A DNA stretch of 63,726 nt from Gnetum montanum (taxonomy: Eukaryota; Streptophyta; Gnetopsida; Gnetales; Gnetaceae): contig MNCI01015885.1 in the NCBI GenBank assembly GCA_015680685.1, positions 5,622 through 69,347 on the forward strand. Reading direction: 5' to 3'. Below, one piece after another: positions 55,281 to 63,726 of the stretch. How positions within the stretch are numbered: the stretch's first letter is position 1; every line of letters starts with the position of its first letter. The notes beneath the pieces were generated by a model. The model was not told where the DNA came from and did no database searches. It saw nothing but the letters and a program-made list of their open reading frames with translations. Made by a program: the position numbers and the translations under genes.

Positions 55281-57130
55281 ATTATTGGAAATGGAAATGA
55301 AAATAGAAATAGAGATGCTTAAGTACATCTTTGTGAGATTACAAAGGTTGACAGGATAAAAAATTTTTATTAAAAGGCTTTGATATAGCCATGATGGGTC
55401 TTGAACACATTATCAAGAAAATGACCCAAAATTGGTACCTCTGACTCAAACAAATGTGGCAAAGTTGTTGCCTAAAAATGATATTTAAATCTAAGAGCAT
55501 TAAAGAAAAGATAATTTAGAACACGCAATGAGTTGGTAATGTACCCTTTTATATGTGCTCTTAATAAAAATGCAAGTATATGTGTTTATCCTCTTTTTAA
55601 CATAGATATCAATTTTATAGACCTTAAATCCTAAAACTATTTTACTATATGTATCTTAAGATTTTGTAGAACTTGAGTGGTTCAAGCTACATGCTTTTAC
55701 CAAAAGAATTTTTACATTATTTTGGTAAAAAAAAATCAAAATATAGAAAGAAACTCTTTTAAAAGGGTTTCTTCAAATGATTGTTGAAGGTTTGATAAAA
55801 CTTATGCCAAAATGATAATAGATTTGAGATTACTAATTGGCTACTAATCATTTTATAGAATGTTAATTATAAAATTAATGCTAATATTCTTGCTTTATAA
55901 GTTGAACTCAATTAGTCGAAGAAGAAGGCAAGATTTTCCTCTTGTTTCTTATGTTTTTTTTTCTTGTTACCAATCCTTTTAGTTATGCTTTGAAATATTA
56001 TCTTTCTCAAGACAAACAAGATCGTAGATTTATCTTTAGGGACCATAAAATGACAAATTATTAATATCCACAAAAATTTGTTCTTTATAATCAAGTGTAA
56101 TAAAAATAACTTGAGTACTCTTTGTTATTTTATTCAAGTTTATTGTAAAGCCTCTAGTTTTAGTATTAATATAAGCTTAGAGACATTTCCTATATATAAG
56201 CTTTATGAGTTTCTTTAGAGATGGTTCAATTACCACCTTTTGAGTTATAACTTTATTTGATACTCCTTTTTAACCCTTGACCTTTTTAGATTAAATAGCT
56301 TGACAAAACATATAACTCTAAAATATTTTTTAAATTAATTATCAAATTTTTTTGTCCATTTATAAATGATCAAGACTATAAGCCTATATATAAATAATCC
56401 TATCTTTAGGCTACACTACACCATCGAAGCATTACCTATAACACCCTTATTAATTATCCATAAAATCATATAAATAACTAGTATAGATGCTACAAAATCC
56501 CAAGGATTTAGATTTAACTTTAATTTACTATATCAAAAGGAATCTGTAAAATATATAAAACTTATTAATTAGAAGCATAAATACAGTAGAACAATATGAT
56601 GCAAGAAAATTTTATAATACTTGCATATATAATTAAATAAAATTTATTTAGTGAAAAAGAGAGATTTGTGCAGCCACGAAAAGATAGATGTCAAAAAATT
56701 TCACTAGATGCATCATAAAATAGTGTGTAAAATAACAATCCTAACGACACTTTTTTCATCTGAATCGAACCTCTATAAATAAAGTTATTTATGTTTGAAA
56801 TTTATCAAATTAAATAATAAAATTTAAAATAATAATTAAATAAAATATTCATATAAAATAAATAATATTAAATGTTCCTGAACATATAGCATATACTAAA
56901 ATGAAAATGTTTTTTGAAATCTCATGGTCCTAATGGCATAAATGGTAACTTCATGTCTATCATACTTTATTATTTATTTACAAAAAATATAGCTACATGG
57001 CTTAAATATCTAAAAAGTTTACAAGGTCTCTATTTTAATAAATAAAAAATATACAAAAGTTATTTTTTAAGTTTAGAAATTCCATGCTGTGCAAAATTGA
57101 TCTACCTTTCATCTCATTTACTTCTTTCGA
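55281..57130. other. Unassigned, strongly AT-rich sequence
   Basis: No domain, LTR or open frame could be supported. It may hold very old transposon remains. Confidence 0.5.
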
Positions 57131-57244
57131 TAGTTGATGAAGCATTGTGGTTGGCCATGTTAACAAGATGTCATCAACTAGACCTCGTCCTCACAATCTC
57201 ATCAATGTAGGGTTTGATCCATTGACAATGTACCCATCGATAGG
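57131..57244 (+). repeat. Fragment of a family-B LTR beginning, plus orientation
   Basis: TTGATGAAGCATTGTGG, then CTAGACCTCGTC and TAGGGTTTGAT follow the first 120 bases of the B1 5' LTR. It ends directly at the reversed B2 LTR. Either B2 inserted into an older family-B LTR, or a rearrangement joined the two. Confidence 0.55.
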
Positions 57245-58168
57245 GGATGAGTGGTGAGGTACCTCTATGTCCAACCATACGAATCACAAAGCATTCATGC
57301 ATGATATGATCAAATTCTGTGGACTTTATCATTTCCAATGCACTAGTCTTCTAGGAGGTGAATCTTTGCCTTAAGGTCTATTATTATCTTCCCAATTACA
57401 CTTGTGATGTACACTAGTATGGTTAAGTGTAATTGAGGCATTTGATTTTTATCATTTTATATTTTTATGGTTTGATGTTCAAATGGAGATAAAAGTGATT
57501 TGATTAACTAATTTAAACTAACTAATTAACTAGCATTTGACTAATCCTAACATAAGCATCTGGTCCCACTTTTTGTACACATCCTGAACCCACGTATCCA
57601 CCATTGGATGACCAAGCACTACTCTACTGGACATACCAAGCAATAACGTTGTTGGGATTATTAAGCGAATACGTGTTATGCTCGAAGTGGTCATAGTTAT
57701 GTGTGTAATCTATCTTACTTAATTACTTCATTATCGCAATTTTTGGAAAACATTTAATAACTAATTGAAAACATTTAACAAATAATTGAAAACATTAAAT
57801 GCATAAATAAAATATTTAATCTATCCAAAGTGTTGCAAAGTTTATCAGAAAGCTCATCTTTATTACTGCACATACTATCATGCTCAGGTACAACAAAGCT
57901 TGAATAAAGATCCATACACTCAATGACTCCTACTATGGGCACTCGAGAGAAAACTTCTAATTTTCAAATGAAAAAACTATAAGAGCTTCATTGCAACTAT
58001 AATCCTAATTCCATAAATGTGGCAGGTAGACATGTATTTATAACTGAAAATCGACACTATGTCAACAAGGCCTCATCAACACATGATATGATGCATCAAT
58101 GAGGCCTTATTGACGAGGCTTAATCAATGAGGCCTTGTCAACGCAACCAATTGAACTACGACTCATCA
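57245..58168 (-). repeat. B2 3' LTR
   Basis: 924 bases, ending in ACTCATCA at 58161-58168 on the plus strand and beginning at GGATGAGTGG (a degenerate TGATGAG). The TATA box on the minus strand is TTATAAATAC (58035-58044). GGCCTCATC-type repeats lie at 58060-58145. It matches the complete B1 5' LTR. Confidence 0.88.
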
Positions 58169-58180
58169 CACTCCCATGAA
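58169..58180 (-). other. Polypurine tract of B2
   Basis: The minus strand reads TTCATGGGAGTG before the LTR, a variant of the A1 tract. Confidence 0.55.
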
Positions 58181-58410
58181 TGAATGAAAAATCATTGTTA
58201 AATTCTTTTACAAAATTGGGAAGGTATGGGATTATTGACTAACTTTTTCTCAAACAAAATAGATTGACTAACTTGACAAAAAATGGAGTGCCTAGGTGTA
58301 TGGATTAACACATTACAAAAATGACGGCATTCAGGACATAAAATTGAATACCATACACAATTCTTAAAAATTTGACAACATGTTCCTTGATGGTGTGAAG
58401 TGTGGTGGAG
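58181..58410 (-). other. B2 region between accessory frame and LTR
   Basis: Non-coding, colinear with B1 22440-22680. A 91-codon open frame here has no counterpart in B1 and is ignored. Confidence 0.5.
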
Positions 58411-61260
58411 CAGGTTAAATGATCCTAGGTGGCGATGGCTCTTGAGATTCCGAAGAACTTTCATTAGTTTCATGCATAGGCAATGGTTGAGATGGTTGTG
58501 GCTATTTTGTTGCTATTGAAACTTCTAGTAGGAGGTGGAAAGCATCCAACAATGCCTTCATTTTCTCCTTCTTACTTCTAGGATTGTGCACTATCCATGT
58601 AGCTTCGCCAATGTGGGTCAGAACAAGAACATCCCAAGGACACGGGATTGCTGGAAACCAAGCAACGAACTATTTGCATTCGATGTTGAATGCCTTGACT
58701 GTGTCCTTAAGTTCCTAGTAGTCATTCATCCATTTGGCTAGGTTTTTAGCAATTGATCGTTGATCTTTGAACCATGCTCTAAGAACTTCAAGTTTAGTGT
58801 TTGTAGTCTCAAGCTTCTGCTTGGTGTTTTTGTGGTGCTTGGACTTAACCTCATATAACAGATACAAGCTAGTCACCTGCTTCTCCAACTCTAACCATGA
58901 CCATCTAGCAATCAGCATTGCCAAGTTTTCATATTGGAGATTGGCCAACTCCCTATGCTCTATCATCTTTTCTATTTGCAACTCCTTCAAGTGGATCTTC
59001 GCTTTGTTGTAAGAATCAATCCCATCGATGATGGGTTGCCAAACTTCTCTTCCTTGTTAAAGTTGCTAGAGGGCTTCATTTATTTCTACCTTCACCATCC
59101 GAATGTGTTTTTCATTAAATTCTTTCTACAAGCCAACCTAGTCTCTATAGTGATCTTTCACTTTTTCAAACTTGAGAGCCTCATTCTTCCAAGTGGTGAT
59201 TTCAATGGTAGACTTCTCGTGCAAGGCACACACTTCCTCCATTAATAGATTTTGACTTTCTATGGTCAATCTCCTTAATTCATTGTTCACCCTGGCAAGC
59301 TGCTCCTATTGTTGATGAATAAATTCCTGCATTTGGTCCTTTTGAGCATTAACATTGTGCAGGTGATGATTTTGTGTGTTCAAGGTCTTGCTCTCTTACT
59401 GCATCTATGCCAAGTCATTCTAAACTAAGTATGTTTTTTCTTCAGCTATGTTCTAGTTGAAGATGGTTGTTACTACCTCCTTCTTAGCCTTCTAAAATTG
59501 TTCCTGAAGCTGTTTGAAAGCTTCATCTCTAGTTACTGCTGGGCTGAGGATTGCAGGATCAGTAACTTAGGCATGTAGTTTGGCAACCTCTATGGCCAAG
59601 TGTTGATTTTGTTCTTGAGCTCTTTTGAGTTGCCTCTCCAAAATGATTCATTTGCCCCTTGCATTCAACAACTCCAACTAGGTTGCAATGATGTCTTCTA
59701 GAAAATCAAAGATGTCCAAAGTTAGTTGCTCAGTTCCCACCAGTCATTCCAGCAATTCTTTTTGCTAGGCTACATTCAACTTCCTATTAATCATGCCTAA
59801 AGATGTTTTCACATCTTGAAGTGTAAATATGTCTAGTATAGATGCATCAGGTGCATTCAATGCTTTAATGACATAGTCAGCAACCACTTCAGCTGCTATT
59901 TCCTATCCTTGGTATTACCGCACCAAGATAGTTGCTTCTTTTCCTTCATCCAAATGTACTAAGTGATGACATTCCCAAAGATTTCTAGGAATAGATAGTA
60001 TTGCGATAAAGACACCATCACCTTCTAAGCATTAGGATCCAACTTCGTGGGTATCTATGTTTGTTAGGTAGAGAATTTTGGACCACCCCTCTCCATCTCG
60101 CTAACTATTTGGGCCACCTCATTAGGGTGACTTATTGTCAATTGGTACACAAATGGATCTACCTCACTTGTTCCTGCATGTTGCTCTTATTCACTTAAGA
60201 GCCACTCTTAGATTTTGCATAAGCACTCAATGGCTGCGTAGGCCTCTGACGTTGTTTCTTAAGTGGTTGTGGTGGCAACTACTCCTCTTCTTAAGTCATT
60301 TTTGGCATCTTTTCTTTCATGATTTCAGACCATGAAACCAACAGTGCATGCTTAATGGTAGCATTGAAGTAGTGGATGATGCCTACCCTTTTAGAAGGTT
60401 TTCAAATGAGGCATGAAAAAGGCAGGGTTATCCTTCCACATTCATTTTCCTTGAAGCGCTTATTGATCTCTAAGTAGATTAGTTGTTGAAAGTTGACAAG
60501 AAATTTCCTGCTTAGAGCGGTGCGTGCTAGAGTAAAGAAAGTAGTCACTTTGCTTAGCCTCACCATTGGATTGAGGTGAGAGGTTGAAATTTTGAAATAA
60601 ATTTGCTTAGCTAGTGTGAGTGCATCGTACTCCTTACGGTCAACCTCATAGCACTATTGGGTCTACTCCTTCTTGGCTTCAGGATCACCTTTCATGGATA
60701 GTTTTGCCAATTGTGTTTTGGTGTTAGGAAATCCTAGTGCCTATGCAATAGCTTCTACCACATAAGACACTTGAATGTCCTTGATTTTGACAGTGGACCC
60801 TAGCCTTTGATGACTATAGAAGAGATATGTCTCTTCCATGTACCATTCTCCACTAGATGTGATGACTGGCCACATGGGAGAGGTTTGCAGTTGAGTTTTA
60901 ACATCCCCTGGAGCTTTCTCAATGAATGGCCTAAAGTCGATCTCTTAAATAACTTATCGTTGGATCTCTTGGGACTTGATGATATCTAGGTAGGCTTGAG
61001 GCAAAGTGACCTTAAGCCTTAGCATGGGTCTTTCCACTTCTCCTCATTATGATTGTTTAGTAGGCACTCCTTCTTCTGAAATCTGTTGGATAGATTCCAC
61101 TTTGGGCTTCTCATGAAGAGGTTCCATTGCATGGGTTGCTTCTGGTGGTACTTGAACTTGTTCTTGTTGGCCCCTTCTAGCTCTAGGCTACTTTTTCCAT
61201 GGTTGAGAGGGTTCTCCTTCCTATGGGCATTTCTATTTTGGTGTCATCTATAATCACAAT
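58411..61260 (-). pseudogene. B2 accessory (env-position) frame: plant-transposon-like domain plus long coiled coil
   Basis: About 940 codons on the minus strand, colinear with B1 19552-22440. The N-terminal end has IGRRTLSTM and a Gln/Pro/Glu-rich linker. The domain part has SGEWYMEETY, VNFQQLIYLEINKRFKENE and LPFSCLI (about 60400-60460). The C-terminal half is a long coiled coil: ELLNARGK, EEVCALHEKS, IEITTWKNEALKFEKVKDHY, IHLKELQIEKMIEHRELANL and KQKLETTNTKLEVLRAWF (58720-59700). A 91-codon stop-free stretch (58990-58715) remains. Stops are relatively few for so long a frame. The tail is Ser/Pro-rich (NESSSESQEPSPP). No membrane segment is seen, so a classical envelope protein is unlikely. 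Function unknown. Confidence 0.78.
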
Positions 61261-61708
61261 GAGACCATGGGTTAGCAATCATTATGTAACTTTAAGAAAT
61301 TGGGATACCTTTATCTCTTAAGAATAATTACACTTGGCTAAGTTGTGATTACAACTAAATTAATTATTTCAATTATTATTTTATTTGTATGTTATTGGTA
61401 ATAATTCATCTTAGAGGTTATTGGAAGGATTAACTATCGAAAAACTTGATGTTTATACGGTGTTAAGGTTATTAAAAATTTGGGGGATTTAGAAAAATTT
61501 GCAAAAATGTTCATCAATTTTTTATCAAAAACCTTAAGGTTTGTGGCCCCCATAATAAAGATCTTACTCCAATAAGCGGAAGGTCAAAAAATGGAGTGAT
61601 TTGGAAAAACAGTTGGGAAGTTATGGGCTTTAGAAGGTTTTGGGCTTTGAAAAATTATAAAAAATCCTCGTGTTATGAGCAAATGAAAAAAAATTCCTAA
61701 GTGCATGG

Positions 61709-61754
61709 CTATATATATAGCATGTATGCACTACGTTGATGAGGCCTCATCAAC
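61709..61754 (-). promoter_or_regulatory. Palindrome plus TATA-like site ahead of the B2 accessory frame
   Basis: A perfect 20-base palindrome GTTGATGAGGCCTCATCAAC (61735-61754) lies 13 bases upstream, on the minus strand, of GCTATATATATAGC (61708-61721). The palindrome is built from the same GGCCTCATC(A/G)A motif as the family-B U3 repeats. The accessory frame starts about 450 bases downstream. It looks like an internal promoter; that role is inference. Confidence 0.5.
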
Positions 61755-62050
61755 ATAACTTTTGACCACTATTGACTTTGGTCAAACTTGCAAAATACAC
61801 AGAATTTTAGAATGAAATTGGGATTAAATGAAAGCTTAAAAGGCCAAGAATAGTATGAAAACATGAGAAGAGGGTGTTGGAGCCCATAAATTTGAAAAAT
61901 GAAGAAAATTTGATTTGGAGATGAATGAAATGAAAGGTTAAGGAGCACTGAGAGGAATACTCAATGGAATATGTGAAAAATAGGATTGTGGCCATGTCAA
62001 AAGTAAGAGACCTTAACTAATCAAACCAAAAGCTATGCAAGTGGGTCCTC

Positions 62051-62072
62051 CTCCCCCCACCCCCCACCCCCC
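62051..62072 (-). other. G-quadruplex motif in the B2 spacer
   Basis: The minus strand carries three runs of six G separated by single T, followed by GAGG. The homologous B1 position (about 18810-18825) has only CTATGAGGAGGACC, so the G runs expanded in B2. Confidence 0.75.
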
Positions 62073-62562
62073 ATAGTAGGCTCATGCCCTTTTTGCCCTT
62101 GAATAACCTAGACTAAGGAGTCTATGGGCCTCATAGTCAATTTAATGATCATGAAAGGTTAAGGACCAACCAAAAAGAATCTACTCAAGAATTCCAACAC
62201 ATCAGAGCATAACATGGAACACGGTAGTGAGGTGAGTTATGAAAGCATGGATGGATGATAGAGAAGGTGGAATGGAGTTCCAAATTGAGGTCATAAGAAG
62301 TTCCTTGTGGAATTTGTGTTTAAAATGACCTGGAAGATCCATCCTCAGTCCATACCAAAACCATTTTCTTTCAGTGACTTCGCATCACCACCCTAAGACC
62401 AATCCATCCACACGAGACACGAGAGTGCTTCTACAAAATAGGCACCATTCCATAAAGAGAGAGAGGGCCTTAGTTAGAGAAGACCTTCAGACATAGGTTC
62501 ATGTCTTTCGAGTTCCATAACCAATTCTTGTGGCTCATTTATTTGTCGAAGGGATGTGCTTT

Positions 62563-62676
62563 GAATTTCCATAGTTTTTTTTTTGAAATGGGAACCACAC
62601 CATGCAAGGACTTATTCATGTCTAAGGGGTATGCTTTGAATTCCCATCATTTTTTTTTTGGATTTTTGGATGGGAA
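62563..62676 (-). repeat. Duplicated hairpin module in the B2 spacer
   Basis: The copy at 62641-62676 has perfect arms TTCCCATC and GATGGGAA. A second copy (62563-62595) has TTTCCAT and ATGGGAA arms. Both are bordered by GGGAACCACACCATGCAA and GTGCTTTGAATT-type sequence. A1 and B1 have one copy each. Confidence 0.7.
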
Positions 62677-63385
62677 CCACACCATGCAAAGACTTATTTA
62701 ACTTCCTATTAGTGGTTGTTATGAAGTGGTAAGAAGTATATGAAAAATACTCAAGATCTCAAGAATATAGGAGTACAAAGAGTATTGAGTCCCCTTGAAG
62801 TCACACCCTTTACAAACCTTATGAATCCTTCCTATTTCCGGAACTACCATGACCACTAATTAATTAAAAGTTTCTTTAATGGAAGGGACTTCAAATTCCT
62901 AGAATAAGGAAAACCATAGAGTTTATTGGATGGGTGGATGATGTGAAATCATTGCCTATTCCATTAAAAATAAACCATCTCAAAGTCATTAGATATTAGA
63001 ATTCAAAAATAAAGACTAGACACCAAAAATTACAACATTAAGCACAACCATCATTAGTAAACAACAACAACAACACTACATCTTGTGACAATAAAGCAAT
63101 TATTATTAGCATAAATAAGGAAATATCACACTTGAATCAAAACAAAACAAAACAAGGTAAACTATATAAGAAAGTGTAAAATAATCAAGAAAGGTTCAAA
63201 GATACAAACAATGATGTAAGATTAGAAAAATCAACAAATTAACAAAATTTGTAAAATAAATAAATTGTAAAATCAAAAACATGGAAAAAAAAAAGTATAA
63301 CAACTAAGAAGCCTTATGGATAGTTATCATGGATGGTAATCTCCCTAATGACTAAGTTGAAAGGAGGAGATTCAAAAAATGGAAC

Positions 63386-63726
63386 ATGTTTGTCCATCCG
63401 TTGATGGTGGTAGTTACACTAGCCTATTTTGCTTTGAAAAAAGGTTTTACTTGTTGGATGTTGACTAAATAATTTTTATTTGTAATTTTAGGCTTGTAGA
63501 TTAATGTGGTCCTAGAGGGAAAGGTTTGATCAATTATATAAGGTCCCTTCCACAATGTTTAAAATTTTACCTTTTGAGGTACATGTGCAGGGTTCTAGTA
63601 GAGAACCTTATCTCCTAGTTGAAGTTTTACTTTCTTGATTCTAAGGTTATGACATTACTTACGAAATGCCTTGTGCATCTCATTCAAAGATAAGGCCATT
63701 GATCAATTTTTATCCAACATGTTTAG
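63386..63726 (-). pseudogene. B2 integrase C-terminal fragment, continuing beyond the window
   Basis: On the minus strand: LNEMHKAFRK, NLRIKKVKLQLGDKVLY, a stop, NPAHVPQKVKF, LWKGPYIIDQTF, LIYKPKI and VNIQQVKPFFK. It is colinear with the B1 integrase end at 17260-17515. Stops interrupt it. Upstream pol is outside the window. Confidence 0.82.

Larger units (their letters stand above)
61261..63385 (-). other. B2 untranslated spacer
   Basis: Colinear with B1 17560-19540. It holds the palindrome/TATA site, a strong G-quadruplex motif (62051-62072, minus strand), the conserved hairpin (62641-62676) and a second, weaker hairpin copy (62563-62595). No gene is supported. Confidence 0.65.
57245..63726 (-). 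mobile_element. B2: reversed family-B retrotransposon, 3' half in the window
   Basis: In minus-strand order from the window end: integrase C-terminus, untranslated spacer with hairpin, TATA-like site, long accessory frame, polypurine tract and 3' LTR (57245-58168). It is colinear with B1 17280-23425. The 5' LTR, gag and most of pol lie beyond 63726. The accessory frame is better preserved than in B1, so B2 may be younger. Confidence 0.88.

Noticed and set aside
55900-56100. A copia-type RT remnant on the minus strand
   Set aside because: The Lys-rich translation resembled one at first, but none of the diagnostic copia motifs is present.
1-63726. CRISPR arrays, operons, ribosome binding sites or bacterial terminators
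   Set aside because: The sequence is nuclear plant DNA with eukaryotic retrotransposons. The short repeats are LTR promoter motifs or minisatellites without spacer structure.

Overview
The window looks like intergenic DNA of a large-genome seed plant, most likely a gymnosperm such as a conifer. This rests on nested, heavily decayed LTR retrotransposons with plant-type Ty3/gypsy domains, long AT-rich stretches and very few intact reading frames. The species cannot be named from the sequence. No complete host gene, rRNA, functional tRNA or CRISPR array is visible. The only convincing host coding sequence is the last exon end at 51485-51582, just after an 857-base assembly gap.

Element names used below. 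A1 (3401-10485, +) and A2 (27615-34258, -) share an LTR family that starts TGATGAG, ends ACTCATCA, and carries GATATCGC palindromes in U3. B1 (11134-23425, +) and B2 (57245 to the window end, -) have related LTR ends but GGCCTCATCGA-type U3 repeats. A and B elements have tRNA-Asp-like primer sites and Athila-like gag and pol features. C1 (40191-49448, +) and the older C0 (1495-3400 plus 10486-11133, -) have long LTRs that start TGTTGATG. E1 (35083-40190 plus 49449-49543, +) is a chromovirus-like element. D0 (about 26560-27609 plus 34264-34960, -) is an older gypsy pol relic.

Order along the window: unassigned DNA (1-1494); the C0 3' LTR; A1 inserted in C0; the rest of C0; B1 inserted in the C0 integrase end and truncated on its right; a relic of a MULE/SWIM transposase-like gene (minus strand, about 23840-25000); D0 interrupted by A2; E1 interrupted by C1; a tRNA-like SINE-type repeat; the gap; the host terminal exon and 3' flank; an LRR-like pseudo-exon; low-copy DNA with local tandem duplications (53154-57130); a small LTR scrap; and B2. 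Target-site duplications, split domains and one paralogous empty site give a relative order: C0 before A1 and B1, D0 before A2, E1 before C1.

Together the elements form a set of complementary wrecks. A1, A2 and C1 lost most or all of pol but keep gag and the cis-acting ends. B1 keeps pol, although its RT catalytic pair is altered, and has lost the core of gag. A and B elements share a long untranslated spacer; in A1, B1 and B2 it holds a conserved hairpin. A2, B1 and B2 also carry an accessory reading frame behind a TATA-like box. In B1 and B2 that frame is very long, with a plant-transposon-like N-terminal part and an extended coiled coil. This accessory module, its possible internal promoter and the palindromic U3 arrays are the least ordinary biology here.
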